Part shown: positions 52,558 through 64,000 of the stretch, one piece after another | Layout of the letters: every line of letters starts with the position of its first letter | Numbering within the stretch: position 1 is the first letter of the stretch | NCBI GenBank assembly: GCA_035048485.1 | Contig: CM068587.1 | Location: 31,295,001-31,359,000, forward strand | DNA length: 64,000 bases | Reading direction: 5' to 3' | Source: Pteria penguin | Lineage: Eukaryota; Mollusca; Bivalvia; Pterioida; Pteriidae | Notes under the pieces: generated by a model | What the model saw: the letters and a program-made list of their open reading frames with translations, nothing else | Told to the model about the DNA's origin: nothing | Databases searched by the model: none | Position numbers and translations under genes: made by a program

Positions 52558-55500
52558 GCAAAATAAACACAAAACACTTATAAACAATATTTTCCTCATG
52601 GACAATACCTCTGTAAAGCCAAAAGCAACAGTACCCACAATAGTGCCAACTATTACTGCTTCAGAGCACTTGTCACTTTATCCAATCATATACACAAGAT
52701 TCATCATGTGATGCACTAAAAACATTTACCACCAAACACTGCATGAAAATACCTGTACATTTTTAGTACAGGTATATTTGCATTGTACTTACACCTCCCT
52801 ATTGGTTTATAATAACAAAGTTAATGAGGTCATGAGAGAGAATTAATTGAATGTACATGTGTATAACAAATTTTTGTTTGATTCCTTGAAACTTTGAGTA
52901 CTTTAAGTAATTTTCCGTTTAGACTGCAGAATAAAGACAGAATATATTCAATCTCTGGAACTTAATGGGACAATGGTAGGATGAAACAATAATCAACTGT
53001 TCCAATCAATCCATTACTGTATCAAATTGACCAAAAATCAAATAGAAGTCAGCTATACCAGTAGAGTCTGATAATGTTCCTTTTGTTCATGCAACAACAC
53101 ACTTGCATTGTAATGGGCAAAGTCAAAATCTAAAATCAAATACATGTACTCCCTTATCCCTTTGACTGCAAACATTACCTGCTTTGTGTATCTTTCTATC
53201 TGCTCCTTTGCTTCTGGTAATACATCAATCCCATCAGCCCCATATATTTCTCGAGCGATTGTTGCAATCTTTTCCTCTATTGGAAGCTGAAGGAGAAAAT
53301 ACATCAAATTACTGAACACTGGAATAAAGTATCCCATTGAACTTACTCATGTATCACCTATAGAAATAATAAAACGGATTTATGAAAGACTCACAAACAA
53401 AAATGGTTCAGACAGACCAAAAACATAGTAATTCTATTTCAATGTTTTGCAGGTTACACAATGAAATAAAAGTTTTTCTACATTTCTCTTCAAAAATTCT
53501 TATAATCAATAGAATTAACACTCCAATTTTCAACAAGAGTAACACCAACGTAGCATATGCCTTCCCCCTGGTTATTTTTGTAACGTGGGCATAAAGCACT
53601 GACACTCCTTTCAAATTTTCTATATCAGTGATGTTCTATTCCTGAGAATTGAATCAGAATCAGCATATTATCCGAATCAACATATTTTCAGTTATCAACA
53701 ATTAATCATCAGCAATGACTATTTCATCACTGTGCGAAATAAAACTCTGACAAGAATAATTGAATCATATATAAATCATAATTTATTAACTTGACCTAAA
53801 TATTCTTAAGTTGTATCTGTATACCAAATATCACTTCAATATATCTGATTGATCTGAGATAATGAAGAGAACCGCTAATTTTACGAAATTTTCAAAGTCC
53901 AAGGAGGATAACTCTCACAAAAATTATTGAACCATACCCAAATTTGAATTTGAACTTTATCTAAATATCCTTTAGATGTATCAGTATATCAAATATCAAT
54001 ACAATATCTTCATTGATTCCTGAGATGATGAGTGGAAACTGCTAATTTTAAGAAATTTCCTAAGTCCAAGGGGAGTAACTATGGCAAAACTTATTGAACT
54101 ATAACCAGATTAAAACTTGACCTAGATATACAGATGTATCTGTATGCAAAATATCAATTCAATATCTCTATCCGTTCCTGGGATAATGAGCGGAAACTGC
54201 TGATTTAAAAAAATAAAATTAAGTCCAAGGGAGATTACTATGACAAAATCATTGAATAATAACCAAGTTTGAACTTGACTTAGATATCCTTGAGATGTAT
54301 CTGTATACCAAATATCACTTCAATACCTTTATTGTTTTCAGAGATAAAGAGCGGAAACTGTAAATGGACCAATCGACAGACCTACTGATCGATAGACCTA
54401 CCGACCAACTGCAGCAAAACAATATGCCCCTCCTTTTTCAAAGGGCATCAAAATTGCCTGCAAATTGGTAGCTTTATCTAAGTTTCACATCTATTTTCAC
54501 ATCTGGATATGAAGCAAGTGGTTTCATCCTGAGTACTAAACCGGTTCACCACTTTTACTGTCATATCTGAACAACAAACACAAGTTTTGTACATACCATA
54601 CATATGTAATGATAAATCTGAATCGACTGCTCGACCACAAGCAAAGTACTACGCTAGTTCAAATAAAACTTAACATTCATATTTACCTACAATATCTTTA
54701 AATATGAAGCCGACTGACCTTGACATCATAGAGGAATTTAAAGTTTGAAACTTGTTGTGTAGCACGGTCGACAGCAGCAGCTAGATCTGCAGCTCCTTTG
54801 CCTCCTTCAGCCCAGTGACTGCAGATTACAGCATCAAAAGCACCATTGGCTCGAGCAAAATTCTTTACTAGCTCTACCTCAGCTGGTGTATCAGTGCTGA
54901 AAGAATCAGTATTATTCTGTTAAATGTAATGGCTACATGTGATTTGTGTGAATGATCACATTGGTGTCCAGGCATTAAACAATATTAGAGGCCGAAATGG
55001 GCCTATAGTGTTCCCACACAACCCTGTTTTCCTCATATTTGCTAGAGTTATCTCCCTCTTTGGAGTATCACTCCTGGACTTTATCCATCAATGTCCATAC
55101 AAAACTGCTTGATTTAACAAATACAATCACATTGTATATCTGAATTTTTTTTTAATTTTCAACTGATTGATTATATTTAATGATTGAGATTGAAGTCACG
55201 TAATCTGCCCTTATAATTAGTAAATTTCTCAAAAATTTAATGAAGTTTACATGGTAGTAATGGAAATAGTCAGAGATTTGTACTCCAACATGGCTGCTGA
55301 TGCTAGTATTGTGACATCACATGGGAAAACTCTATATTGCTCTTCTGAGTACCTTGAGCACATGAGAAACTTAGAAAGTACCAGAATATTTTCTAACGAA
55401 AATGTCCTTTTCAAAAAATCTATTTCAAAATTGAACCAGAATCAACATCACATTTTAAAACACTCATACATTACACAACTCAAAGAAAACATCTGAACAT

Positions 55501-58500
55501 ATGCAAAAATAATGGAGTCCAAGAGGAAGATCAGTCTAAAGCAGAAGTTTATTAACAGTGGGTACCCTCTGGGACCTACATTGCCCTGTCCTAGATCATT
55601 CCTAGACAAATCTGGCTAAAAAGTAACAACACCTCTAAGGGGACCTTGAGTACTTCATTCCTTCCACATTGGATAAAAATCCCCCCGACAGTTCTGAAGA
55701 AGTCGAAAGTATGAGAAGGTTTCGCAGGATGGACAATAAGGTAAAAGCTATCACAATAGCTCACTTGAACCTTTGGTTCAGGTGAGCTAAAAAATCTAAC
55801 ATAGAAATTTATTTCAAAAAGTCACATTGGGCATAAAATGGATAAAAGATTCATTTCAACTACAGAAATGTCAGTACCACAAGAACTATTTTATCACAAC
55901 AACTTCATCAATATACTGATTTATAATGCCATGCAAATGTAAAAATATGGGCCAAATTCTGCACAAAATACACACTATGTACATAACCTGCTTGCCTGTA
56001 GATGCATCACTGATAAGGGATAGTTCATTTTAATATATATCAGTATCCAAAGACAGAATAAACAAAAAGCCCTAGACAGACAAATGCTATACAAGAAACA
56101 TCTAAAGATGTCATTACCTATGTGTCTTTAAAAAAAAAGTTTTCACACTGTTTTGCAGATACATGTACTTACACAAAGGAGTTAATAGCTACAACAACTG
56201 GTACCCCAAACTTGTTGGCATTTTCTACTTGTTTTCTAAGATTGGCACAGCCTTTCTCCAATAATTCTAAATTCTTTGAAAACACACACAAGAAATTAAA
56301 ACAAGAGTATTTTCCTTTATTGACACATCATACATACAAAGTCATGCAGATTCTACTAGTAAATCTGTCTGGAGCAGATGAACAGATAGTGAAGCAAATT
56401 CTTCATAAGATCAAACATAATTATTTAACAAAAACGCTTGATCTCAAACACACCATGATTATAAAACTTTCAATATGAATAATTATGATTAATTAATGAT
56501 ATTGGTAATTAAAGTAATTAATTAGTGTCATTGCAATGTAAATCAAAACAAATTTTCATTTCTTAAGCTATACACCCTTTCACTTTAACTGCGGGACTGA
56601 TGTTTTGAGTGGCAAATAGTTTCATTTCCCGTAAAAGTTTTTGTCATAACATAGTATTGATCATGTTTTTCTTCACTTTGCAGGAAAAATGATAATTTTG
56701 CCACTCAAAGCATCAGTACCGCAGTTAACGTGAAAGGGTCCATGGATATCTTTTACCTCTTCAACATATTCTTTAGGTAATGGTACCCCAGCGGTGACTG
56801 TAGGACCACCACCATGCATCTTGAGGGCTCTCACTGTAGCCACAAGCACCACAGCATTAGGTATTAGACCCGAGTACCGGCACTTAATGTTGAAGAATTT
56901 CTCCATACCAATGTCTGCCCCAAAGCCAGCCTCCGTCACTATTCATAAAAACATATATCTACTTCCTGATAGTGTTTAGTTTACAGAAATGAAAAATAAA
57001 TATATCTGAAAACTGAAAACATCTGTGCATCTGTACTTTCTCTCTATTGATTTTATCAATCAAAGAATTGCAATACATGTACTACTTAAGCTAAAAACAA
57101 AGTTTTCAAGTATTCTCTTGCATTTTATCTTCATATCCCCTAAACAGAATTAACGTTGAATTCCTGCTTTCTGATTTTTTCTAATAATTTGGCATAAGAA
57201 ACAAAACAGTAATAAAGGGAATCCAATTAAATCAGAAGTTTCACAACCTACATTATAAAACCTACTTAAAGCAGTAATCTATGAAACACTAAGTCATGTT
57301 CAAGTAATCTTTTTATTAATACCAACATCTCAGTCCCACAAAATATTTTTAACAAACGAAAGAGGGGTCTATTCCTATTACCTTGGTTTGAAAGCATAAT
57401 ATATTTAGCATTACTTACCCACAAATCCATCTTCTCCTACCAGTTTCAGACTGATCTTATCTGCTATGATAGAAGAGTTCCCATGAGCAATGTTGGCAAA
57501 CGGACCAGCATGCACAAACACCGGGGTACCCTACAAACACACAAAAGAATCTGGCTGACTGATTGATTGATTATTATTTATTTCACAGCATGGCGAGACT
57601 ATTTCACCTTCTGGTGTACATGCTAACAAATGCTGACTTATACACTGTATCCATAAAAAAATGTGAGGGTCCATGTACACACAACTGGATACTCAGAGAT
57701 GACGTTTTAGTTTTCAATTTCTTGTATTATTTTCATAGCTTTTTTTTGTTTTTAGCAATTTATAAACTTTCCATTTGATTACAATAAATTCTAGAGTAAA
57801 TTATTTTAAAATCTAAGAAGTATCTCCTTCATTCATGGTATTTAGTTCTTATGAAATTCTTAAAATTTTTCCATACTTTCAACCCTAGATTTTGTATAGA
57901 AGGTCAACTTGAACTGGAAATTATTTAATTTATGATGATATTTTTCATCCCAAAATACCATAAAATATTGCATATTTTGTATACCGGTACTGAAGTTTAA
58001 AGTTATAGTCTTCCAGGTAAAACTTACAAAGAAAAGTCTTAAAAATTTTATGAGAACTTTTGTAAAATAGTCTCCAGAAGTTCATCTTATCTTGATATTA
58101 TTTTACATCCCATATATTATATAAAATCACAAAATCTGATGACAACATTCAAACTCTGATACATGTAGTGTGCATGCATTTTGTTTATTTAATAGGGTTT
58201 CGACAATGCTCACATCGTACCATCGTATAATGTAAGAAGCTGCCACCATTTAAAATAAAACAACATGACTTGGAAACGGTAACCAGCAGATCTTACAAAA
58301 TAAGCATATCACATAAATGCATTCCAAATATTTTGCTCAAGTTTGAAGTCATATGAAATTATAAATGTTGAAGTTCTCCAAATAAATGCAAATAAGGCCT
58401 GTATGTCTGGTTTTATTTTCTGGAACAATAACTTTCCGTTGCAAGCACATTAAACATGACACAGAAATGGAGTAAATTTCTATACTTTCTTTTCAAATGT

Positions 58501-61500
58501 CAAACATAATCCAATACATTAGCTACTGTCTTTATCATAAAAAATAGTCATCAAAACTGTTTTTACAGGATCATACATAGCTCCTCTTCCTATGATATTA
58601 CATGGCAACAATGTATCCCAATTCAGATTATCATGTGAAATCTCAAGGGTTACATGTGAAGACTTGCCACTATGTATAAAATACTTATCAGCTGCATGTA
58701 TTATACGTACCTCTAAAGTCTGCATCAGGTTTGGCCTTATGGCATCTTTCATGAGAACTGCTAAGGCTCCACTAACACCCTAAGAGGATTTCATGATAGG
58801 TCATCATAATATGACATGAATTACGATATCTAATGAATGTTTTTCTGTTGTTTTTTAATACAAGAAATATAGTCTTTAACGAGAGTACTTATTAAACATT
58901 AATTAATGCAAATCTGCCTGCTACTTTGGGTGGTTTGCCAGAATCTTGATCCATTTACATTATTTTCAGCGTCAAAAGAAGTCCTAAATGGTTTTATCAA
59001 TTAAAACTGTATTGTGTATCGTGAACAAGAAATACTATTTTTTTTTATGCATCAATTTTTATAATATTTTACACTGAATACATACCAGATCGTCAGCTGT
59101 GACTGGCTGACCATTCCTGTTGCTAGCGACAACCATTTTACCAAGTCTCTCTCTCATATCCCTCAATCCAGTTGTTAAGGCTAAAATAGCCATGATTTCA
59201 CTGGCAACTGTGATATCATATTGACACTGTTGAAGAAAAAAAAACCCCAAATGCTTTGTACTTAAACAATCTTTAATCATTTTTCTCACATCATCATACG
59301 GTTCAAGAGTCTTTTTTCCATATAAAGGTCGAAAGTATTTACAAATGGAGGTATAAATCCTCTGCTGTTACATAAACAGTGATAACTTGGGGTAGAATCT
59401 TTTCATTCTTGATATAAAAAGTGGATTCCTATTTATAAACTCTCTATATTTTCAGCATCCCATGCACAGTAATACTTGTTGGTTCATTGTAATAATGAAA
59501 CAGTATTTATGTCTTTCATGAAAATATAACACAAACCTCTCCAAATTATTAAAACATGGGCTTCTTAAGTCTATCATTTAATTTTGAGAAAGACTGAACC
59601 TGAATGTGATGAATATTTTCAAGATAATATAAATATTATCCCTAGCATAGCTCGTTGTTTTTCTGGGATCAATTATACCAAAACAGACTTGTTATTGTTA
59701 AGTTCTCGCAAAATTCATCTAGAACCTTCACAGTTATAACAAATGGACTCTAACTTAGCTCCAAGATGTTAGATATCTGGTTACAATGAACTACCTGTAT
59801 ACCATATAGGTAAGAGCATTAAAATTCAGTATATGCCCTGTAAAGGATTTACAATAGCAAAAATGGACTGTAATAAGGAACTGCTTGATCAGTAATAATT
59901 CATTGTGGATAGATTAGTCAAAATCTACATCTTATGATGTCATTACAAGTTAAAGTGTACTGAGGAGTGAACACCAGTCCATGAAATACATGTTTAACTG
60001 TTTCGACTATCGCAGTAAGGATTCAATTTTAACATACTTGTCTAGTTTTTCCTTTCTCTAGTGGACCTTGACCAACAGTAATCTTCCTTAGGAAACGATC
60101 ATTTGTATCTACCACTGAAAGAAATCAGTGCATTTATTAAATGACTGTTAGAATAACTTTCAGTTCAAAATTATGATAACTTTTATTCAAAATGTCATTC
60201 AGCAGGCTACAAAAAAATGTTGTATTAAGTGACTTTAAGAACTATAATATTTCACTTATTGCCACTTTCAGGGATATTCTATTTAATGTTCCTTTGGGAT
60301 TCAACTGAGAAGTTTTTGTCCACATGCAAAGTGTCCTAGTTACTGACATCTATGGATGCTGAATATGGTACATTGTAACTATATTCTTTGGCATGGGCTC
60401 TGACTTAAGTCACAGCCACAGGAAATTCACCACCCCAGCCATACAACATAAACCAAACATAATCATAGGTATTCTGCTACCTTCAGACCATTGATATCAC
60501 TACACATTTCATCATCTTTTCATCATCAACTCTGTAATATATACCAGTACTCAATGCCATATTGAAACATACATGTCGTTCAGTTCAGGGAAATAAAATG
60601 TTAGATTGGAAAAAAATATTTACACTTTCTATGCAACCAAAACAAGATTCAAAATAAACAAAAATTTTATCTTGTTATTTGTTTACAGCATCATTGTTTG
60701 TGGATTCATGCCATAACCTAGAAGTCAGTAACAGCACTTGGAGGTTTTTCTGTCCCTTTAAAATGTAGCTAACCAAGTATTTATAACCATCTTAAACAGA
60801 AATTTCAATTTAGAATGTGATCTTTAAATAAACATTAATAATATTTTGTGGTTGAAAATACTACTTCAAAACTTGAATTTATGAATACTACACAGAATTT
60901 TTTACCTGAGTTGACAACTGAACATACAGGTGGCAAATTGAGTTCAGATTACCTGCATACCTAACAAATGCCAAGCTATCACCATGGAGAGTGACCTCCA
61001 CAAATGGACATTTAAAATTCTCAGTCAAACCTTTCCAAATTTTATTGATGTTTACAAAATAATCCAGTTATACAGTAAGTTTTATGAGTAGTTCTGTATG
61101 AGGTTAACGGCAATAAAGGAATGAAAATCCTCATATATTACAATTTTTCAATACAATAAAAATACAATCAAAAGTGAAAAATAACAGATTATTTATCAAT
61201 TTTGTGTCTACATTAGCACATCGGCCTTTACATTTTGATTTTTATACTTGACACAAGCAGTAATGGATTTTACCTAGTGGTCTACATTTTTCTGACTTTT
61301 ATCACTTGACAAAGGCAGAAAAATTGTGGAAGAGTGGGTTTAAACATCTTATTCTGAGAATCAAAGAAGCATCCAATCACAAAGGTAAAGTAAATAAAGT
61401 ATACTTGAATTTCATGAAATTTAACTATAATATATAATATATATATATATAATGAATATATTACACATCAATTCAAATTATTTCTTTAAATGTTACAATG

Positions 61501-63183
61501 ATAATTACATATTAGAATTAGACAGTGAATTCTGTGCGCTTGAAAAATCCAAAAGTTTTTTAACTATTTTAATTGTAATCTTACTGAAACAAGACCATAT
61601 TCTAAGGACAATATGCATCTAGAAGTTTCAACTTGTATAATGATTTAATGGAACAATCACAACTGGACATATTCCTACCGATCCTTTCCCTATGGAAGCA
61701 CAGTCGTACATTGAATTTAAAATAAAATTTACTTAGAACCAGTTTTCTACCTTGAAATGATGACCTTGGGTCAAGGTAATAACAATTATGTACAAGTATA
61801 TTGGATAACAGACATGTGTAGAATAGGCAGATTCAAGTTACAGCTATGGTTTTACTGACATAACAGGTTTCGGTCACTGTTTGATCAGTGACCTTAACCT
61901 GGCAATAATGTTATATCCTTGTGTTAAAGATTACAAGTGTGAAATTTGAGACAGCTCCATGTAATATATACTGTTGTATGGAACAGACTTTTATGTATTA
62001 ATCATAAACTCACAGTGACATTGAACTATCGTCCCAAATGGGAAATAATTCTGTGTTACGAAAGACAAGTGTTAATTATATATCGACAAGATAGTATTTA
62101 AGATAGTATTGTATAGCTCCATGGTAATTTCTGCCACATAACTGAGCCAGTAACTCCTCTTTTTTCTTTAAAACTTCTTCATTAGACAAGCAAATCAAAA
62201 GAGAAACACAGTGATTCCTATAACTTCCCTTCCCCCTCCTAAACTTCATTTGCTGCACAATAGTTTAAAACTTCAATTAATGGTATATCTTTAGGTAAAT
62301 CAATAAAATTTTTAAATGCTGCCTTTTACTGATATTTTCCAGGTCAGTGATTACATGTGTAGGTCAAGAAATCAAAGTGATCATTTCTATGCATTTTGTT
62401 TGTCTCTGTATATAGTCAGTATGAAGAAAAATATTGTCAAAGGAGGGAACTCTTTTATGATTATGATTAAAATAGTCATTCAGAAATCATCAATATCATT
62501 TAACTTAAAAACATGACACTTTTCTGCATTGAAATTACTAATTCCAAAACCACGTCAAAAAAGCGTATATTTCTATTTGACAGATCTTTACCCCGAACAC
62601 AATTTTTGATAACCGATCTTTATAGATTGTTGAAATGCAATTAGTTTCCCCATTTATGCACTGGTTCTGGAGGAGATTTTTGAATAGGGGTACCGTTTTG
62701 GACACTTTAGGCCCCACCCTGGATCCACCCCTGAGGGAATCTGGATCCCGAACACAATTTTAGCAGGGGACCTTGAGTACATCATATATACAAACTTTGA
62801 TCCAAATCTGCAAAACAGTTCCAGAGAAGAAGTCGAAAATATGAAAAAGTTAACAACAGACAGACGGACGGACGAAGATGGACGGCGCACTATGACTATA
62901 GCTCACTTAAGCCTTTGGCTCAGGTGAGCTTAAAATCAATTATGGTGGAAACCATTCTCTATATTCCTAAGATCTATCTAGTATGAGTTATCTCTCTTGA
63001 TGTGTTATACTTACCTTTTTCACATGTGATTGTGTCAGGATCTCTAGTATGAGTTATCTCTCTTGATGTGTTATACTCACCTCTTTGCCATGTAATTGTG
63101 TCAGGATCTATGTCCAGTCTAACAAACTTGTTGATTTCCTCTGGAGTTAGTTCGTTAGGATTAGTTTGGGTAATACCCAGTCT
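51383..63183 (-). CDS. MTHFD1: C1-tetrahydrofolate synthase, formate-THF ligase 3' exons
   Basis: The enzyme couples formate, ATP and tetrahydrofolate to 10-formyl-THF in one-carbon metabolism; MTHFD1 is cytosolic and trifunctional. Eleven exons on the minus strand join in frame for 437 codons plus stop: 63183-63081, 60114-60038, 59226-59086, 58779-58711, 57530-57419, 56938-56757, 56273-56173, 54896-54719, 53286-53179, 51957-51805 and 51472-51383. Visible blocks include [78 protein letters not shown] and the C-terminus [18 protein letters not shown]. The ATP-binding P-loop exon and the dehydrogenase/cyclohydrolase part lie beyond 64000. All phases agree and no exon is damaged. The mitochondrial paralogue MTHFD1L is the alternative; it cannot be excluded without the N-terminus. 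Confidence 0.95.
51805..51957 (-). CDS. MTHFD1: MTHFD1 exon: [15 protein letters not shown]
   Basis: 51 codons, [20 protein letters not shown] to [11 protein letters not shown]. Phase 0 both sides. Confidence 0.95.
52284..52492 (+). mobile_element. SINE family A, head-truncated
   Basis: Part of the head with a damaged box B (GGGGTTAGAGTCCC), body with CCCTCACTGCTTCGGTTGGG and a good (AATC)n tail, in a C1-THF synthase intron. The part between the body and the tail is shortened. Confidence 0.8.
53179..53286 (-). CDS. MTHFD1: MTHFD1 exon: [17 protein letters not shown]
   Basis: 36 codons, [20 protein letters not shown] then [16 protein letters not shown]. Confidence 0.94.
53730..54450. mobile_element. 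Tandem-core repeat with terminal hairpin (family P)
   Basis: Four imperfect units of about 160 bp; the landmark GTCCAAGG recurs at 53897, 54064 and 54223. The array ends in a (GACC)-type simple stretch and an ATGCCCC hairpin at 54424-54448. This architecture (core tandem units, simple repeat, 3' hairpin) resembles the Helentron-related 'pearl' type elements of bivalves; inference from structure only. Confidence 0.6.
54719..54896 (-). CDS. MTHFD1: MTHFD1 exon: [13 protein letters not shown]
   Basis: Reads [31 protein letters not shown] and FKFLYDVK. Phase 2 in, phase 0 out, donor GTCAGT. Confidence 0.95.
55495..55792 (+). mobile_element. Hairpin-ended repeat family H, single unit
   Basis: Shares GGTACCCTCT, CTTGAGTACTTCATTCCTT and AAGAAGTCGAAA with the 23-kb and 62-kb copies. 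The 3' hairpin (55758-55788; arms AGCTCACTTGAACC and GGTTCAGGTGAGCT) is intact and followed by AAAAAA. Confidence 0.7.
56173..56273 (-). CDS. MTHFD1: MTHFD1 exon: [15 protein letters not shown]
   Basis: Reads [20 protein letters not shown] then [13 protein letters not shown]; phase 0 in, phase 2 out. Confidence 0.93.
56574..56739. repeat. MITE, 166 bp, next to a splice donor
   Basis: Ends ACCCTTTCACTTTAACTGCG and CGCAGTTAACGTGAAAGGGT, with inverted arms of about 43 bp that also share GCCACTCAAA. It lies 17 bp from the donor of the exon ending at 56757. Confidence 0.85.
56757..56938 (-). CDS. MTHFD1: MTHFD1 exon: [15 protein letters not shown]
   Basis: Contains [20 protein letters not shown] and [19 protein letters not shown], the most conserved FTHFS stretch. 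A MITE ends 17 bp beyond the donor. Confidence 0.95.
57419..57530 (-). CDS. MTHFD1: MTHFD1 exon: [17 protein letters not shown]
   Basis: Contains [16 protein letters not shown], a hallmark FTHFS segment near the folate/formate site. Ends in phase 1 at GTAAGT. Confidence 0.95.
58711..58779 (-). CDS. MTHFD1: MTHFD1 exon: [13 protein letters not shown]
   Basis: 23 codons, [20 protein letters not shown] then TLE, phase 0 both sides. Confidence 0.95.
59086..59226 (-). CDS. MTHFD1: MTHFD1 exon: [14 protein letters not shown]
   Basis: 47 codons, with [17 protein letters not shown] and [12 protein letters not shown], highly conserved FTHFS core. Acceptor CAACAG, donor GTATGT. Confidence 0.95.
60038..60114 (-). 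CDS. MTHFD1: MTHFD1 exon: [11 protein letters not shown]
   Basis: Reads [20 protein letters not shown] then KGKTRQ; phase 1 in, phase 0 out, donor GTATGT. Confidence 0.93.
60115..62100. other. MTHFD1 intron, little recognisable
   Basis: AT-rich. A partial MITE M1 end is at 62025-62066 (GGGAAATAATTCTGTGTTAC) and a (TA)n tract at 61430-61452. Confidence 0.5.
62104..62170 (-). repeat. Dispersed repeat, second copy
   Basis: Inverted match to 10452-10523 (GAGCCAGTAACTCCTCTTTT). No other structure seen. Confidence 0.65.
62690..62935 (+). mobile_element. Hairpin-ended repeat family H, single unit
   Basis: Contains ACCTTGAGTACATCATA, AGAAGAAGTCGAAAATATG and a (GACG)-type stretch, then the hairpin at 62900-62930 with an AGCTCACTTAAGCC arm and TTAAAA beyond it. 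Confidence 0.7.
63015..63112 (-). repeat. 66-bp in-frame tandem duplication of an exon end and its donor
   Basis: TGTGTCAGGATC begins at 63031 and again at 63097. The inner copy belongs to the exon ending at 63081. The outer copy carries a second donor (GTAAGT), and the frame stays open across both. Confidence 0.85.
63081..63183 (-). CDS. MTHFD1: MTHFD1 exon: RLGI to ITWQR
   Basis: Reads [20 protein letters not shown] then WQR, ending in phase 1 at GTGAGT. A 66-bp tandem copy of this exon's end, including the donor, lies just downstream (63015-63080). Confidence 0.92.
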
Positions 63184-63620
63184 CTGAAGATAAAAAACTC
63201 CTTGTATCATAACATAACACAAAAAGAAAATAGGTTTTGCAATAATATACAGTGGAATTTTTTCCTCAAGTTACATATCTGAATAAAGATTTACTATAAA
63301 TGTGACCATTGATACCATCATTAAAGAATACCGGAATAAACTGAAAATAAAAGCTTTTATGTGTGAATCTGCAGATTCAAAGATCATGCATAATACAATG
63401 AAAATTGGGGTCCTAATCACCAATTGCAATGACATGGGGACTGAAAAGTTATCGAGCTATCTACTGAATAACTGAATAGGACAGCATATCTCACTAGCAT
63501 AAGAATTAAGTGCAAGTATAAAGTAACTTTAACCTGCACGATTCGTAGATAATTGAAATACTATGGTAAAGACAAAGTCCAGTAATTGTTCAGTTTACAT
63601 ACTTTATGCAAGTGATCTCA

Positions 63621-64000
63621 ATATGCTAACTTATTAAGCACTGTAATGCTAACTTTATTAAGCTCTGTAATGCTAACTTCATTATACTCTGTAATGCTAA
63701 CTTCATTAAGCTCTGTAATGCTAACTTATTAAGCACTGTAATGCTAACTTATAAAGCTCTGTAATGCTAACTTATTAAACTCTGCAATGCTAACTTATTA
63801 AGCTCTGTAATGCTAAATTATTAAGCTCTGTAACGCTAACTTATTAAGCACTCTAATGCTAACTTTATTAAGCTCTGTAATGCTAACTTATAAAGCTCTG
63901 TAATGCTAACTTTATTAAGCTCTGTAATGCTAACTTATTAAGCTCTGTAACGCTAACTTATTAAACTCTGTAATGCTAACTTATTAAACTCCGTAATGCT
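63621..64000. repeat. 23-24-bp minisatellite running off the window
   Basis: At least 16 units of TAATGCTAACTTATTAAGCT plus CTG, with one-base length variation (TTATT or TTTATT). It continues to the last base, so the array length is unknown. Confidence 0.92.

Noticed and set aside
56673..56757. Read-through extension of the C1-THF exon into the intron
   Set aside because: The donor at 56756 fits the next exon's phase exactly, and the extension is MITE sequence.

Overview
This is a window of animal nuclear DNA. It is AT-rich, has short exons separated by long introns with ordinary GT-AG borders, and is crowded with SINEs, MITEs and decayed retroelements. The protein content (a retinol-dehydrogenase-type SDR, an ADAM10-type metalloprotease and cytosolic C1-tetrahydrofolate synthase) together with the style of the repeats suggests a marine lophotrochozoan, most likely a bivalve mollusc. 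That taxon call is inference. No bacterial operon, CRISPR array or rRNA is present, and the only tRNA-like sequences lie inside SINEs.

Layout. (1) 1-4.4 kb, minus strand: the first three visible exons of an SDR/retinol dehydrogenase gene, with a frameshifting 7-base insertion in exon 2. (2) 3-16.3 kb: remnants of retroelements (two copies of one RT-family C-terminus, a Penelope-like GIY-YIG remnant, a LINE RT fragment), foldback MITEs and SINEs. (3) 18.3-21.2 kb, minus strand: a second, clearly dead copy of the same SDR gene with the same exon order. (4) 24.5-27.1 kb, minus strand: a complete intronless ADAM10-like gene of 881 codons whose long cytoplasmic tail carries a CUE-like segment. (5) 30.9-48.1 kb, minus strand: six exons (405 codons in frame) of a single-pass receptor-like protein with a signal peptide, a Cys-rich segment, FN3, VWC, a second FN3-like domain and a TM helix; its cytoplasmic exons were not found. 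Its introns hold most of the odd repeats. (6) 51.4-63.2 kb, minus strand: the last 11 exons of C1-THF synthase (formate-THF ligase part), with a perfect chain of splice phases to the stop codon. The 5' half lies beyond the right edge.

Most unusual content. Between 31.6 and 38.5 kb there are ten very short inserts, mostly palindromes of 16-44 bp plus one of 126 bp. They share the ends CAGAGACA/TGTCTCTG, and eight are flanked by 7-bp direct repeats that differ at each site. They behave like a family of micro-transposons. Other points: a 31-bp minisatellite whose unit is a copy of the adjacent 3' splice site; a 1.35-kb foldback whose ends are built of a self-complementary 16-mer; an in-frame 66-bp duplication of an exon end with its splice donor; and repeats ending in hairpins of a Helitron/Helentron type.

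The genes are not functionally linked to each other. All exon models come from reading splice borders and conserved protein sequence by eye, without transcript support.
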